Source: Massilia yuzhufengensis
GTDB lineage: Bacteria; Pseudomonadota; Gammaproteobacteria; Burkholderiales; Burkholderiaceae_D
Assembly (NCBI RefSeq): GCF_900112225.1
Contig: NZ_FOLD01000004.1
Span: forward strand, 1-64,000
Length of the DNA stretch: 64,000 nt
Reading direction: 5' to 3'
A model generated the notes under the pieces. That model was not told the origin of the DNA. It saw only the letters and a list, made by a program, of their open reading frames with translations, and did not search any database. Shown here piece after piece: positions 53,400 through 63,797 of the stretch (positions are counted from its first letter, which is position 1; every line of letters starts with the position of its first letter). A program made the position numbers and the translations under genes.

Positions 53400-54260
53400 T
53401 TACTTCTGCTTGCGGCGGCGCGCAGCGGCGAAACCGAGGACGCCCTGGCCGAACAGCGCCAGGCTGGCCGGCTCGGGAACATCGGCAGCCGCAAGTTCAA
53501 AATTGAAGTTGGTCGGGGTCTGGCCGGCAAAACCGAAACGGACGTTGTCGACGTTACCCTGGAACGAATTGGACCAGCCCGAGCCGATGCCGAATTCGAT
53601 GCCGAGGATGGCCGATCCGGCGCCCAGCTTGTCGGCATTGGCCGGGGAGGAGCCGTTCATCCATTCCGTCAGGTCGATGTTGTAGTCCTCGATGGTGACG
53701 CCGGCAAACTTCTGTCCCGTTGGCGAAGTCCATGGCGACTGGCGCTGCCAGAAGTCGCCTTGCAGGATGTCGCTGGAAACCCAGGTGTTTTCCGGCGCCG
53801 CGGTTGGCGCGCCGGTACCGATGTAGGCGTGCTCCCAGATCAGGTAGCCGAGGTCGTCCGTGGTGCTCGCCAGGCCGTCGCGGTCGTACCGCAAGCGCAT
53901 GGCCGGCGCCAGGTGCGCAGTGGTGTCGCTGCTGGTAGCGCGGAACCAGTCGAAGCCCAGGGTGTTCAGGTTGCCCAGGGTGCGGCCCGGGACGTAGCCC
54001 CAGGTGAAGACATAATCGGCCTTGCTGCTGTTGCCGCCGCTCAGGGCCATCTCGACCGAGCCGTTGCCGTTGCGCGCTTGCGAGCCGTTGATTTCCGCCA
54101 CCGTGCCGGTGCCGGCCACATTGGCGCGGTACCAGGTGTTCAGCGCCGGGACGCTGGCGACCTCGGTCACCTTGACATTGGCGGGAATGACGGCGGCTTG
54201 GGCGATGCCGGTGGCGCCAAAGGCGGCCAGGATCAGGGCAGAGCGGAGCAGGTTTGGCAT
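53400..54260 (-). CDS. PEP-CTERM sorted surface protein
   Basis: 286 residues. Signal peptide MPNLLRSALILAAFGATGIA, Ser/Thr/Gly/Asn-rich body with no family, and the C-terminal sorting tag VPEPASLALFGQGVLGFAAA with Arg-rich tail RRRKQK. The tag directs the protein to an exosortase (EpsH-type) that processes it for export to the exopolysaccharide/biofilm matrix. No exosortase gene lies in the window. A good sigma-54 promoter sits 37-52 bases upstream of the start, overlapping an inverted repeat. Confidence 0.9.
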   Translation of the reverse strand: MPNLLRSALILAAFGATGIAQAAVIPANVKVTEVASVPALNTWYRANVAGTGTVAEINGSQARNGNGSVEMALSGGNSSKADYVFTWGYVPGRTLGNLNTLGFDWFRATSSDTTAHLAPAMRLRYDRDGLASTTDDLGYLIWEHAYIGTGAPTAAPENTWVSSDILQGDFWQRQSPWTSPTGQKFAGVTIEDYNIDLTEWMNGSSPANADKLGAGSAILGIEFGIGSGWSNSFQGNVDNVRFGFAGQTPTNFNFELAAADVPEPASLALFGQGVLGFAAARRRKQK

Positions 54261-54269
54261 GCTAAAGAT

Positions 54270-54292
54270 CTTTCGTGTAATTGACACGAAAG
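54270..54292. promoter_or_regulatory. Inverted repeat at the PEP-CTERM transcription start
   Basis: CTTTCGTGT-AATTG-ACACGAAAG, perfect 9-bp arms. Relative to the predicted start near 54286 it spans about -6 to +17. It could be an operator where a repressor blocks sigma-54 holoenzyme, or a 5' mRNA hairpin. Confidence 0.5.
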
Positions 54293-54296
54293 TATA

Positions 54297-54312
54297 AGCA
54301 ATTTCGATGCCA
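54297..54312 (-). promoter_or_regulatory. Sigma-54 promoter of the PEP-CTERM gene
   Basis: On the gene's strand TGGCATCGAAATTGCT matches TGGCACG-N4-TTGCW at nearly every conserved base, with GG and GC correctly spaced. Predicted start about 54286, giving a 26-base leader. Control of PEP-CTERM genes by RpoN and an NtrC-type regulator (PrsR) is known in other floc-forming betaproteobacteria. Confidence 0.7.
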
Positions 54313-54406
54313 GCAAGAAATCTAAATTTCTTTTGGATAATAATCAATGACTTGCATAAAGAGGTCGATAATATCCTTTCCGAAGTGTAAGATTTTTCGA
54401 CAGAAA

Positions 54407-55810
54407 TTATCCTGCGTGCCAGCCTCCGCCCAGCGCCTGGATCAGCGCCACCGCCGCCGACTGGCGATCGGCCTGCACCTGCACCAGCGAGCGCCGCGCG
54501 TTCAGGGCCGTGGCCTGTGCCTGCACCACTTCCGAATAGCTCACCTGCCCTGCCCGATAACGGTTCATGATCTGCTGCTCCACCTTGTCGGCCGACTCTG
54601 AGGCAATGCGGCGCAGGTCCTGCTGCTGCTCCAGCACCCGCACCGCGGTGAGCTGGTCTTCCACGTCGGCGAACGCCGTCAGCACGGTCTGGCGGTAGCG
54701 CGCCACCGCCGCCTGGTGGCGCGCCTCGGCGCCGGCCACGCTGGCGCGGGTCGCTCCGGCATTGAAGATCGACTGCGCCGCCGACAGCCCGAACGACCAG
54801 GCCGCATTCGAGGCCGAGAACAGGTCGCCCACCCGGCTGCCGCCCGTGCCCAGCGAGCCGCTCAGGCCAATGTTGGGGAAGTAGGCGGCGCGGGCGATGC
54901 CGATCTCCGCATTCGCCGCCGCCACGTCGCGCTCCGCTGCGGCGATGTCGGGACGGCGCTGCAGCAGCGTGGCCGGCACGCCCACCGGAATCGCCGGCAC
55001 GCTCACGCGCCATTCCGGCAGCGCCGCCAAGGTAAACTCGGCCGGGGCCTTGCCGACCAGGATGGCGATGGCGTGCTCGAACTGGGCGCGCTGGCGGCGC
55101 AGCGACAGTTCGTCGTTGCGGGCGTTGGCGAGCTGGGTCTCTGCCTGCAGCACGTCGGTGCGCGCCACGATGCCGACATTGAAGCGGTTCTGGGTGATCT
55201 GCAGTTCGCGCTCGTAGCCGGTGATGGTGCGGGCCAGCAGCGCGCGCTGGGCGTCGAGGGCGCGCACGGTGAAGTAGTTGGCGGCCAGCTCGCCCTGGGC
55301 CGACAGGCGGGCGCTGGCCAGGTCGGCGGCGGTGGCGTCCGCGCCCGCCTGGGCGCTGGTGACGCCGGCGCGCAGGCGTCCCCACACGTCGGGTTCCCAG
55401 CTGCCGCCCAGGTTCAGGCGGTAGGCACTGTCGGCGCCCTGCCCGCGCACCCCGCTGCGGTCCCCGGACAGGCCAAGGCTCACGCTCGGGAACAGCGCGG
55501 CGCGCTGCTGCGCCACCTGGGCCCGCGCCTGCGCATAGTTGGCCACCGCCACCGCCACGTTCTGGTTCGAGACCTCAACGCTGGCCGCCAGCTCGTCGAG
55601 CAGCGGATCGTTGAACAGCTGCCACCACGGCCCGCGTTCGAGCGCATCGGCGGGCGCCGCCGGCACCCAGCCTTCGGCTTCCTTCCAGGCCACCGGCTCG
55701 GGCGTCGTGGGCCGCTGGTAGGCGGGACCGACGGCGCAGCCGGCAAGCAGGCTGGCTGCCAGGGCAAGGACGTGCAGGCGGAAGATGGAGTGGATTCGCA
55801 TGGGCTTCAT
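54407..55810 (-). CDS. Outer membrane factor lipoprotein (OprM/NodT type)
   Basis: 467 residues. Signal with lipobox LALAASLLAGC, then VGPAYQRPTTPEP typical of RND outer membrane factors. Two OEP repeats follow: QNVAVAVANYAQARAQVAQQ to ...LLARTITGYERELQITQNRF, and AAERDVAAANAEIGIARAAY to ...NRYRAGQVSYSEVVQAQATA. It forms a trimeric channel with MdtABC. The ATG at 55810 overlaps the mdtC stop (ATGA); an internal ATG at 55801 would give the same lipoprotein. Last gene of the operon. Confidence 0.93.
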   Translation of the reverse strand: MKPMRIHSIFRLHVLALAASLLAGCAVGPAYQRPTTPEPVAWKEAEGWVPAAPADALERGPWWQLFNDPLLDELAASVEVSNQNVAVAVANYAQARAQVAQQRAALFPSVSLGLSGDRSGVRGQGADSAYRLNLGGSWEPDVWGRLRAGVTSAQAGADATAADLASARLSAQGELAANYFTVRALDAQRALLARTITGYERELQITQNRFNVGIVARTDVLQAETQLANARNDELSLRRQRAQFEHAIAILVGKAPAEFTLAALPEWRVSVPAIPVGVPATLLQRRPDIAAAERDVAAANAEIGIARAAYFPNIGLSGSLGTGGSRVGDLFSASNAAWSFGLSAAQSIFNAGATRASVAGAEARHQAAVARYRQTVLTAFADVEDQLTAVRVLEQQQDLRRIASESADKVEQQIMNRYRAGQVSYSEVVQAQATALNARRSLVQVQADRQSAAVALIQALGGGWHAG

Positions 55811-58800
55811 GGTTTAACGGGAGTCGGGTCGTCCAGGTCGGCGTGGCGGGTCAGCGCGCGCTCGTCCTGCTTCTTGCTGCGCAGCTTGTCGAGCAGGACG
55901 TAGACGACCGGGGTGGTAAGCAGGGTCAGGACCTGGCTGGCGATCAGGCCGCCGATGATGGCGATGCCGAGCGGGCGGCGCAGCTCCGAGCCTTCGCCGA
56001 AGCCGATCGCCAGCGGCAGTGCGCCCAGCGCCGCGGCCAGGGTCGTCATCAGGATCGGGCGGAAGCGCAGCAGGCAGGCTTCGCGCACCGCCTCCATCGC
56101 GCTCAGGCCGCGCGCCCGTTCCGATTCGAGCGCGAAGTCGATGATCAGGATCGCGTTCTTCTTCACGATGCCGATCAGGAGGAAGACCCCGATCAGCGCG
56201 ATGATCGAGAACTCCATCTTGAACAGCAGCAGCGCCAGTACGGCGCCGACGCCGGCCGAGGGCAGCGTGGACAGCACCGTCACCGGGTGCACCAGGCTTT
56301 CGTACAGGATGCCCAGCACGATGTAGATCACGACGATGGCCGCCAGGATCAGCATCGGCTGCTCCTTGTTCGATTCCTCGGCCGCGCGCGCCGTGCCCTG
56401 GAAGCTGCCGCGCACATTGTTCGGCATGCCGATGTCGGCTTCGGCCTGCTTCACGGCCAGCTTGCCATCCTCCAGGTTGACGCCGTCGGGCAGGTTGAAC
56501 GAAACGGTCGTCGCCAGCTCGCCGTCCTGGTGGCTGACCGAGCTGGGCGTGGAGCTCTCGGCGAAGCTGGCAATCGCCATCAGCGGCACCATGGTGGTGC
56601 CGGTGCTCGACAAGGCCTGGCCGCTGGAGGGGTCGCGCGCGGCCGTCAGGTTGCCAGGCGTGGCCGGCGTAGCGGTGGTGGCAGTGCCAGTGCCCGACGT
56701 CGTGGGACGCGCCGGCACGTAGACGTCGCGCAGGGCTTCCGGCGACTGGGCGTAGCGCTGCGCCACGCCCATGATCACGTGGTACTGGTTCAGCTCATCG
56801 TAGATGTTGGCTACCTGGCGCTGGCCGAAGTTGTTGTACAGCGCATTGTTGATGTCGCGCGTATTGATTCCCAGGCGCGAGGCGGTGTCCTTGTCGACGG
56901 TGACGAAGGTCTCGACACCGTTCTCGGCCTGGTCGGTGTCGACGTCCACCAGCGCCGGCTGGCGCTTCATGGCTTCGGCCAGGCGCGTGGCCCACAGTTT
57001 CAGGTCGGCGGCGTTGTCGCTCTTCAGGGTGTACTGGTAGGTCGAATTGCTGGAGCGCCCGCCCATGCGCAGGTCCTGCACCGGGTTCAGGAAGATCGAC
57101 ACGCCGGTGACGCGCGCCAGCTTGGGCCGCAGGCGCGCGATGACGGCCTGGCCGGTGTCCCCGTCCGCGCGCTCGCGCACCGGTTTGAGGTTGATGAACA
57201 TGAAGCCGCCGCCGGCGCGCCCGCCGCCGGTGAATGCCACTACCGTGTCCACCGCCGGGTCGCGCTTGATGATGCCCACCAGCTGGCGCAGCTTGCCCTG
57301 CATGGCCTGGAAGGAGATGCTCTGGTCGGCGCGCAGGCCGCCATTGAGCTGGCCGGTGTCCTGCTGGGGGAAAAAGCCCTTGGGCGCGGCCGAGAACAGG
57401 TAGACGTTCAGGCCCACCACGAAGGCCAGGATGATCATGACGAGCAGCTTGCTGTCGAGCGCCCAGTCGAGCGAGTGCTCATACCCGCGCAGCACGCGGG
57501 CAAAGCCGTTCTCGGACCAGCGCGCCATGCGCCCCGGCTTGCGCTCCTTGTTCTCCTTTTTCAGCAGCCAGGCGCACATCATCGGCGTGGTGGTGAGCGA
57601 AATCACCAGCGAGATCAGCACCGCCGCCGACAGCGTGACGGCGAACTCGCGGAACAGCCGCCCTACCTGCCCGCCCATGAACAGCAGCGGAATGAACACC
57701 GCCACCAGCGACAGCGAGATCGACAGGACAGTAAAACCCACTTCGCGCGCGCCCAGCAGCGCCGCCTTCATGCGGTCCATGCCCGATTCCAGGTGGCGCG
57801 CGGTATTCTCCAGCACCACGATGGCGTCGTCGACCACGAAGCCGGTGGCCACCGTGAGCGCCATCAGCGACAGGTTGTTCAGGCTGAAGCCCAGCATGTA
57901 CATGACGCCAAAGGTGCCCAGCAAGGACACGATGGTGGCCACCGCCGGAATGATGGTGGCGCGCACGCTGCGCAGGAACACGCTCACCACCAGCACCACC
58001 AGCAAAATCGAGATCACCAGCGTGAATTCGATCTCGTGCAGCGAGGAGCGGATCGAATTGGTGCGGTCCGACGCCACCTGCAGGGTCACGTCGCCCGGCA
58101 ACTGGGCCTGCAGCGAGGGCAGCAGCGCGCGCACCCCGTCCACGGTCTCGATCACGTTGGCGTCCGGCTGGCGCGTGACCAGCACGATGACGGCCGGCTC
58201 GCCGTTGAACAGGCCCAGCGTGTTGATATTCTCGACGCCGTCGATCACGTCCGCCACATCCTGTAGCCGGATCGCGCCGCCGTCGCGCCAGGCCACCACC
58301 AGCTCGCGGTAGTCGGAGGCGGTGCGCCCGCCATTGCTCATCGACGGCGCCGAATAGATCTGGAAGCGGTTGCCGCTGCCTTCGATCGCGCCCTTCGGGC
58401 GATTGGCGTTGGTGGCCTGGATCGCGGCGCGCACGTCTTCGCTCGAGACGCCATATTTGTTCAGCGCATACGGCAGCAGCTCCACCCGCACGGCCGGCAG
58501 CGAGCCGCCGCCGATCTCGACTTCGCCTACCCCCTTCACCTGCGCCAGGCGCTGCTGTACCAGGTTGGAGACCGATTCGTAGATCTGGCCGGGCGAGCGG
58601 GTTTTCGACGTGAGCGCCAGGATGATCACCGGCGCGTCCGACGGGTTGGCCTTGCGGTAGGTCGGGTTGCTGCGCAGGGTGGCCGGCAGGTCGGCGCGGG
58701 CGGCGTTGATCGCGGCCTGCACTTCGCGCGCGGCCGAGTCGATCTTGCGGTTCAGGTCGAACTGCAGGCTGACCCGGGTCGAGCCGTTGCTGCTGTTCGA

Positions 58801-59043
58801 CGTCATCTCGTTGACACCCGCGATCACGCCCAGGCGCCGTTCCAGCGGCGTCGCCACGCTCGAGGCCATGGTCTCCGGGCTGGCTCCGGGCAGCGAGGCC
58901 GACACCGAAATGGTCGGGTAGTCCACCTGCGGCAGCGGCGACACCGGCAGCACGAAAAAGGCGGCGATGCCGGCCAGCGCGATCCCCAGCGTCAGCAGGA
59001 CGGTGGCGATCGGGCGTTCGACGAAGGGCCGCGACAGATTCAT
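55807..59043 (-). CDS. mdtC: RND multidrug efflux permease MdtC
   Basis: About 1078 residues, the usual RND size. [20 protein letters not shown] is the N-terminal MdtC start; [40 protein letters not shown] with the proton-relay Asp pair in TM4, and [16 protein letters not shown] in TM10 are RND hallmarks. A low-complexity Thr/Ala/Gly segment ([20 protein letters not shown], periplasmic loop 2) is longer than in E. coli MdtC. MdtB and MdtC form heterotrimers that export bile salts, novobiocin and similar compounds. The start overlaps the mdtB stop (ATGA, 59040-59043). Confidence 0.95.
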   Translation of the reverse strand: MNLSRPFVERPIATVLLTLGIALAGIAAFFVLPVSPLPQVDYPTISVSASLPGASPETMASSVATPLERRLGVIAGVNEMTSNSSNGSTRVSLQFDLNRKIDSAAREVQAAINAARADLPATLRSNPTYRKANPSDAPVIILALTSKTRSPGQIYESVSNLVQQRLAQVKGVGEVEIGGGSLPAVRVELLPYALNKYGVSSEDVRAAIQATNANRPKGAIEGSGNRFQIYSAPSMSNGGRTASDYRELVVAWRDGGAIRLQDVADVIDGVENINTLGLFNGEPAVIVLVTRQPDANVIETVDGVRALLPSLQAQLPGDVTLQVASDRTNSIRSSLHEIEFTLVISILLVVLVVSVFLRSVRATIIPAVATIVSLLGTFGVMYMLGFSLNNLSLMALTVATGFVVDDAIVVLENTARHLESGMDRMKAALLGAREVGFTVLSISLSLVAVFIPLLFMGGQVGRLFREFAVTLSAAVLISLVISLTTTPMMCAWLLKKENKERKPGRMARWSENGFARVLRGYEHSLDWALDSKLLVMIILAFVVGLNVYLFSAAPKGFFPQQDTGQLNGGLRADQSISFQAMQGKLRQLVGIIKRDPAVDTVVAFTGGGRAGGGFMFINLKPVRERADGDTGQAVIARLRPKLARVTGVSIFLNPVQDLRMGGRSSNSTYQYTLKSDNAADLKLWATRLAEAMKRQPALVDVDTDQAENGVETFVTVDKDTASRLGINTRDINNALYNNFGQRQVANIYDELNQYHVIMGVAQRYAQSPEALRDVYVPARPTTSGTGTATTATPATPGNLTAARDPSSGQALSSTGTTMVPLMAIASFAESSTPSSVSHQDGELATTVSFNLPDGVNLEDGKLAVKQAEADIGMPNNVRGSFQGTARAAEESNKEQPMLILAAIVVIYIVLGILYESLVHPVTVLSTLPSAGVGAVLALLLFKMEFSIIALIGVFLLIGIVKKNAILIIDFALESERARGLSAMEAVREACLLRFRPILMTTLAAALGALPLAIGFGEGSELRRPLGIAIIGGLIASQVLTLLTTPVVYVLLDKLRSKKQDERALTRHADLDDPTPVKP

Positions 59044-62000
59044 GCGCCGACCCTCTCGGCTTTGTTCGGGGCTTTTCCGGTGCGGCGTTGCGCCAGGCGG
59101 TCGAACGCCAGGTAGATCACCGGGGTGGTGAACAGCGTCAGCAACTGGCTGACGATCAGGCCGCCGAAGATCGCCAGGCCCAGCGGCCGGCGCAGTTCGG
59201 CGCCCTCGCCCCAGCCCAGCATCAGCGGCACGGCGGCAAACAGCGCGGCGAGCGTCGTCATTAAAATCGGGCGGAAGCGCAGCAGCGCGGCCTGGCGGAT
59301 CGCGTCCAGCGCGCTCTTGCCCTGGTCGCGCTCGGCCTCGATGGCGAAGTCGATCATCATGATGGCGTTCTTCTTGACGATGCCGATCAGGAGGATGATG
59401 CCGATGATGCCGATCACGCCCAGTCCCTGCCCCGTCACCCACAGCGCCAGCAGCGCGCCCACGCCGGCCGAGGGCAGCGTGGACAGGATGGTCAGCGGGT
59501 GGATATAGCTCTCGTACAGCACGCCCAGCACGATGTACACGCACACCACCGCGGCCAGGATCAGCCACAGCTGGTTCGACAGCGAAGCCTGGTAGGCGCC
59601 CGATGCGCCGAGGAAGGTCATCGCGACCGAGGACGGCATCTTGATGTCTTCGCCGGCCTCGCGGATCGCGTCGACCGCCGTACCCAGCGACACGCCGGCG
59701 GCGGTATCGAAGCCGATGGTGGTGGCCGGGTACTGGGCCACGTGGGTGACCTGCAGCGGCGCCTGCGCTTCGCGAACGGTGGCCACCGCCGACAGGGGCG
59801 TGGCCTGGCCGGAGCCGGTGCGCAGCTGCAGCCCATCGAGCGAGGCCGGCGACATCGGCCCGTCCTGCTGGGCTTCCAGGATCACGCGGTACTGGTTGGT
59901 TTCGGTGAAGATGGTCGATACGATGCGCTGGCCAAAAGCGCTGTACAGCGCGTCGTCGATCGAGGCCGCCGTGATCGACAGGCGCGAGGCGGTGTCGCGG
60001 TCGATGTCGATGAAGGCCGCAGCGCCGGTGGCGCCGGCGTCGGTGACGACGTTGCGCAGCTCCTTGCGGGTGCCCATTTGCGCGACCAGCTTCCTCGCCC
60101 ATTCGTTGACGGTGGCGCTGTCGGCGCCCTCGATCGACAGCCGGTACTGGGTCGGGCCGCTCTCGGCGTCGATGGTCAGGTCCTGCGTCGGCTGCAGGAA
60201 CATGGTCACGCCGGCCACATTCGCCACGCGGCTGCGCAGGCGCGCCATGACCTCATTCTGGTCTTCGCGGTCCTCGCGCTTCAGGTTGATCAGCATGGTG
60301 CCGGTATGGAGCATCGTATTGTTGGCCGCGTCCACGCCCACGTAGGAACTGAGCGACGCAACCGCCGGGTCCTTCAGCACTTCGGCCGCCGCCTGCTGCT
60401 GCAGCTTGGCCATATCGGCATACGAGATCGACTGGCGCGCCTGGAGCCTGGCCTGCAGCTGGCCGGTGTCCTGGGTCGGGAACAGGCCTTTCGGGATGAT
60501 CATCCACAGCAGCACCGTCAGCAGCAGCGTGCCGAGCGCCACCAGCAGGGTCAGGCCCTGGCGCGCCAGCACCCAGCCCAGCGCCACGTCGTAGCGCTGG
60601 ATCACGCGGTCAAAGAAGGCCTGGGTCTTCTGCGCGAAGCGGCCCGGGCGTTCTTCTTCATGGCTCTTGAGCCAGCGCGCCGACATCATCGGCACCAGGG
60701 TCAGGGACACCACCCCCGAGATCAGGATGGTCACGGCCAGCGTCACCGCGAACTCGCGGAACAGGCGGCCGACCACATCGCCCATGAACAGCAGCGGGAT
60801 CAGCACGGCGATCAGCGAGACGGTCAGCGAAATGATGGTGAAGCCGATCTGCGCCGCGCCCTTTACTGCCGCCGCCATCGGCTGTTCGCCCTCTTCGATA
60901 TAGCGCGCGATGTTCTCGATCATGACGATCGCGTCGTCCACCACGAAGCCGGTGGCAATCGTCAGCGCCATCAGCGAGAGGTTGTTCAAAGAGTAGCCCA
61001 TCAGGTACATGATGCCGAAGGTGCCGATCAGGGAGATCGGCACCGCCAGGCTGGCGATGATGGTGGCGCGGATGCTGTGCAGGAAGGCGAAGATCACCAG
61101 CACCACCAGCACCACGGCCAGCAGCAGTTCCAGCTGCACGTGTTCCACCGAGGCGCGGATGCCGGCGGTACGGTCGCTCAGCACGTCCATGCGCACCGAG
61201 GCCGGCATGCCGGCCTGCAGCTCGGGCAGGCGTTCCTTGATGGCGTCGACGGTGGCGATCACGTTGGCGCCCGGCTGGCGCTGCACGTTGAGGATGATGG
61301 CCGGCTTCAGGTTGGCCCAGGCGCCGATGCGCACGTTCTCGGCGCTGTCGACCACGCGCGCCACGTCCTTCAGGCGGATCGGGGCGCCGTTGCGGTAGGA
61401 AACGATCAGGTTCTGGTAGTCGGGGACCGTGACCAGCTGGTCGTTGGCGTTGATTGCATACGAGCGCGTGGGGCCGTCGAAATTGCCCTTGGCGCTGTTG
61501 GCGTTGGCGCCGGTGATGGCGGTGCGCAGCGTGTCCAGGCCCAGGCCATACGAGGCCAGCGCCTGGGTATCGGCCTGGATCCGCACGGCCGGGCGCTGCC
61601 CGCCCGACAGCGACACCAGGCCCACGCCCGAGACCTGGCTGATCTTGAGGGCCAGGCGGGTGTTGACCAGGTTCTGCACTTCGGTGAGCGGCAGCGTGTC
61701 GGACGTGATCGCCAGGGTGAGCACCGGCGCGTCGGCCGGGTTGACCTTGGCATACACGGGCGGGGCCGGCAAGTCGGTCGGCAGCAGCGAGCCGCCGGCA
61801 TTGATGGCGGCCTGCACTTCCTGCTCGGCCACGTCGAGCGTCTGGCCCAGGCCAAATTGCAAGGTCACCACCGACACCCCGGCCGCGCTGGTGGAACTCA
61901 TGCGCGTGAGGCCCGACATCTGCCCGAACTGGCGTTCCAGCGGCGCCGTGACGGTACGCGCCATCACTTCCGGGCTCGCGCCCGGGTACAGGGTCTGCAC

Positions 62001-62138
62001 CTGGATGGTCGGGAAGTCCACCTGCGGCAGCGCCGACAGCGGCAGGAAGCGATAGCCCACCATCCCCGCCAGCACGATCGCCAGCATGAGCAGGGCCGTG
62101 GCAACCGGCCGACGAATAAACGGCGCCGATGGACTCAT
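59040..62138 (-). CDS. mdtB: RND multidrug efflux permease MdtB
   Basis: 1032 residues. [60 protein letters not shown] (Asp pair of TM4), and [20 protein letters not shown] mark an RND permease of the MdtB type. Partner of MdtC in one heterotrimeric pump. It is separated from mdtA by 58 bases that contain a REP-like hairpin, while mdtB, mdtC and the outer membrane factor gene overlap one another by 4 bp. Confidence 0.95.
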   Translation of the reverse strand: MSPSAPFIRRPVATALLMLAIVLAGMVGYRFLPLSALPQVDFPTIQVQTLYPGASPEVMARTVTAPLERQFGQMSGLTRMSSTSAAGVSVVTLQFGLGQTLDVAEQEVQAAINAGGSLLPTDLPAPPVYAKVNPADAPVLTLAITSDTLPLTEVQNLVNTRLALKISQVSGVGLVSLSGGQRPAVRIQADTQALASYGLGLDTLRTAITGANANSAKGNFDGPTRSYAINANDQLVTVPDYQNLIVSYRNGAPIRLKDVARVVDSAENVRIGAWANLKPAIILNVQRQPGANVIATVDAIKERLPELQAGMPASVRMDVLSDRTAGIRASVEHVQLELLLAVVLVVLVIFAFLHSIRATIIASLAVPISLIGTFGIMYLMGYSLNNLSLMALTIATGFVVDDAIVMIENIARYIEEGEQPMAAAVKGAAQIGFTIISLTVSLIAVLIPLLFMGDVVGRLFREFAVTLAVTILISGVVSLTLVPMMSARWLKSHEEERPGRFAQKTQAFFDRVIQRYDVALGWVLARQGLTLLVALGTLLLTVLLWMIIPKGLFPTQDTGQLQARLQARQSISYADMAKLQQQAAAEVLKDPAVASLSSYVGVDAANNTMLHTGTMLINLKREDREDQNEVMARLRSRVANVAGVTMFLQPTQDLTIDAESGPTQYRLSIEGADSATVNEWARKLVAQMGTRKELRNVVTDAGATGAAAFIDIDRDTASRLSITAASIDDALYSAFGQRIVSTIFTETNQYRVILEAQQDGPMSPASLDGLQLRTGSGQATPLSAVATVREAQAPLQVTHVAQYPATTIGFDTAAGVSLGTAVDAIREAGEDIKMPSSVAMTFLGASGAYQASLSNQLWLILAAVVCVYIVLGVLYESYIHPLTILSTLPSAGVGALLALWVTGQGLGVIGIIGIILLIGIVKKNAIMMIDFAIEAERDQGKSALDAIRQAALLRFRPILMTTLAALFAAVPLMLGWGEGAELRRPLGLAIFGGLIVSQLLTLFTTPVIYLAFDRLAQRRTGKAPNKAERVGA

Positions 62139-62196
62139 TCGTCAGCCCCGTCGTACCCGCGCAGGCGGGTACCCAAGTTTGGATGAGCAGCCAGCA
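62139..62196. repeat. REP-like hairpin inside the mdt operon
   Basis: GTACCCGC-GCAG-GCGGGTAC (62153-62172), an 8-bp perfect stem with GCAG loop, followed by CCAAGTTTG. Same module as the hairpins near 26.23 and 40.26 kb. It sits between mdtA and mdtB, where it could lower or stabilise the mRNA on one side and change the ratio of adaptor to pump. Confidence 0.75.
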
Positions 62197-63555
62197 TCAT
62201 TGCTGCGCCCCCTGCCGTTGCCGACGCCCCTCGCCCTGCCCTTCGCCGGCTCCACGCTGGCCGCCCGCACCCGCCGGCCGATCGCCCGGCAGGGTCACCT
62301 TGGCCCCATCGCGCAGCCGGTCCGCCCCTTCCGTGATCACCTGCTCGCCCACCTTCAACCCGGTGACGATCTGCACCTTGTCCACCGTGGCCTGCCCGCG
62401 CGTGACGGGCCGCTGCGCCACGGTCTTGTCGGCCGCATTGAGCACGTACACGAAGTCGCCCTTGGTCCCGTGGCGCAGCGCCGTCACCGGCACCACGATG
62501 GCGTTCTCGATGCGGTTCAGCTGCAGGCGCAGGTTGACGAACTGGCTGGGGAACAGCTTGCCGTCGGTATTCGGGAAGCGCGCCTTGGCGCGCACGGTGC
62601 CGGTCTGGACGTCCACCTGGTTGTCGAGCGCGATGAAGCTGCCCGCCGCCAGCGTGTCGGTGCGGGTGCGGTCCAGCGCGGTGGCCGGCAGCTTGGCGTT
62701 TTGCACGATGCGCCCCTGCAGCGCCGGCACCTGGTCTTGCGGCACCGTGAATTCGACGTCGATCGGCGCCAGCTGGGTGATCACGGCCACGCCGTTGGCG
62801 TCGCTGCTGCCCACCAGGTTGCCGATATCGACCGTGCGCAGGCCCACGCGTCCGGAAATCGGCGCCTTCACCTGGGTGTAACCGACATTGAGCTGGGCCA
62901 CGCCTTCGGAGGCGCGATCGGTCATCACCGTGCCCTCGAGCTGCTTGACCAGGGCGGCCTGGGTGTCGACTTCCTGGCGCGCGATCGAATCCTGGTCGAG
63001 CAAGGTGCGGTAGCGCGACAGGGTCAGGCGCGCGCTTTCGAGCTGGGCTTCGTCGCGCTGGCGCTGGCCGCGCGCCTGCAGCAGCGCCATCTGGAACGGA
63101 CGCGGATCGACCGTGGCCAATACCTGGCCGGCCTTGACCAGCTGGCCTTCGGTGAACTGGATTTTTTGCAGCACGCCCGAGACCTGCGGCCGCACGGTCG
63201 CCGTGGCGGCGGCCACCACCGTGCCGAGGGCATCGATATTGACCGGGATATCGACCTGTTCGGCCGTGGCCACGCCCACCGTGGTGGCCGGCCCGCCGCG
63301 CCCGCCTCGCCCCCCGCGCCCACCGCCGCCGGGACCGCCGGCCGGGGCGCCGCCCTGGGCTGCCGCCCCCTGCGGGCCGCCGGCCACGCCGCCGGCCGGA
63401 CGATGGGTCAGGTACCAGGCGAGCGCAGCCAGCCCGATCATCGCCAGCACGGCCACGACGGTACCGATCAGGCGCTTGCGGCGCTTCGCTTCGGGCGAGG
63501 GCAGCGGCGGGCTGGTGAGGGCGGACTTCGGGGGAGTGTGCAAATCCATGCTCAT
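62197..63555 (-). CDS. mdtA: RND efflux periplasmic adaptor MdtA
   Basis: 452 residues. A short cytoplasmic start, one membrane segment (LIGTVVAVLAMIGLAALAWY), then a long low-complexity Gly/Ala/Gln/Arg linker (about 55-90, GGPGGGGRGGRGGRGG). Adaptor core: TVVAAATATVRPQVSGVLQK, FTEGQLVKAGQVLATVDPRP, coiled-coil ARGQRQRDEAQLESARLTLS, second lipoyl half VKAPISGRVGLRTVDIGNLV, beta-barrel and C-terminal VPVTALRHGTKGDFVYVLNA. The C-terminal tail is again Gly/Arg/Gln-rich. MdtA joins MdtBC to the outer membrane channel. First gene of the operon. Confidence 0.94.
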   Translation of the reverse strand: MSMDLHTPPKSALTSPPLPSPEAKRRKRLIGTVVAVLAMIGLAALAWYLTHRPAGGVAGGPQGAAAQGGAPAGGPGGGGRGGRGGRGGPATTVGVATAEQVDIPVNIDALGTVVAAATATVRPQVSGVLQKIQFTEGQLVKAGQVLATVDPRPFQMALLQARGQRQRDEAQLESARLTLSRYRTLLDQDSIARQEVDTQAALVKQLEGTVMTDRASEGVAQLNVGYTQVKAPISGRVGLRTVDIGNLVGSSDANGVAVITQLAPIDVEFTVPQDQVPALQGRIVQNAKLPATALDRTRTDTLAAGSFIALDNQVDVQTGTVRAKARFPNTDGKLFPSQFVNLRLQLNRIENAIVVPVTALRHGTKGDFVYVLNAADKTVAQRPVTRGQATVDKVQIVTGLKVGEQVITEGADRLRDGAKVTLPGDRPAGAGGQRGAGEGQGEGRRQRQGAQQ

Positions 63556-63729
63556 CTTGTGCTTTCGGCCAGAATGTTATTCAGTCAACTGAGTCCCGAA
63601 AAGGGTAGCACGGCGGTCCGACTTCATATGTTTCATAACGTACATTGCGCGCACCCCGCTGTTACATAGCCGGTTCAGTCTTTACACCGATTGACACCGA
63701 TGCCCGCCATTGGCGGAAGTAAACGGAAA

Positions 63730-63761
63730 ACGGGTGCGGAATCGCTCCCGCACCCGTCTTT
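63730..63761. terminator. Bidirectional intrinsic terminator
   Basis: ACGGGTGCGG (63730-63739) and CCGCACCCGT (63748-63757) form a perfect 10-bp stem with an 8-nt loop. TCTTTT follows on the plus strand and TTTTCC on the minus strand. It ends the minus-strand gene whose stop is at 63798 and shields the mdt operon promoter. Confidence 0.8.
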
Positions 63762-63797
63762 TGCCTGTCGCAGCCAGTTACAAACCGGCTACAAATC

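Noticed and set aside
59044..60102. Extended N-terminus of MdtC reading through mdtB
   Set aside because: The open frame upstream lies within mdtB in another phase; [14 protein letters not shown] at 59043 is the canonical start and gives the ATGA overlap.
55843..62186. Very long plus-strand frames opposite mdtB and mdtC
   Set aside because: His/Gln/Arg-rich antisense products of GC-rich efflux genes; no motifs.
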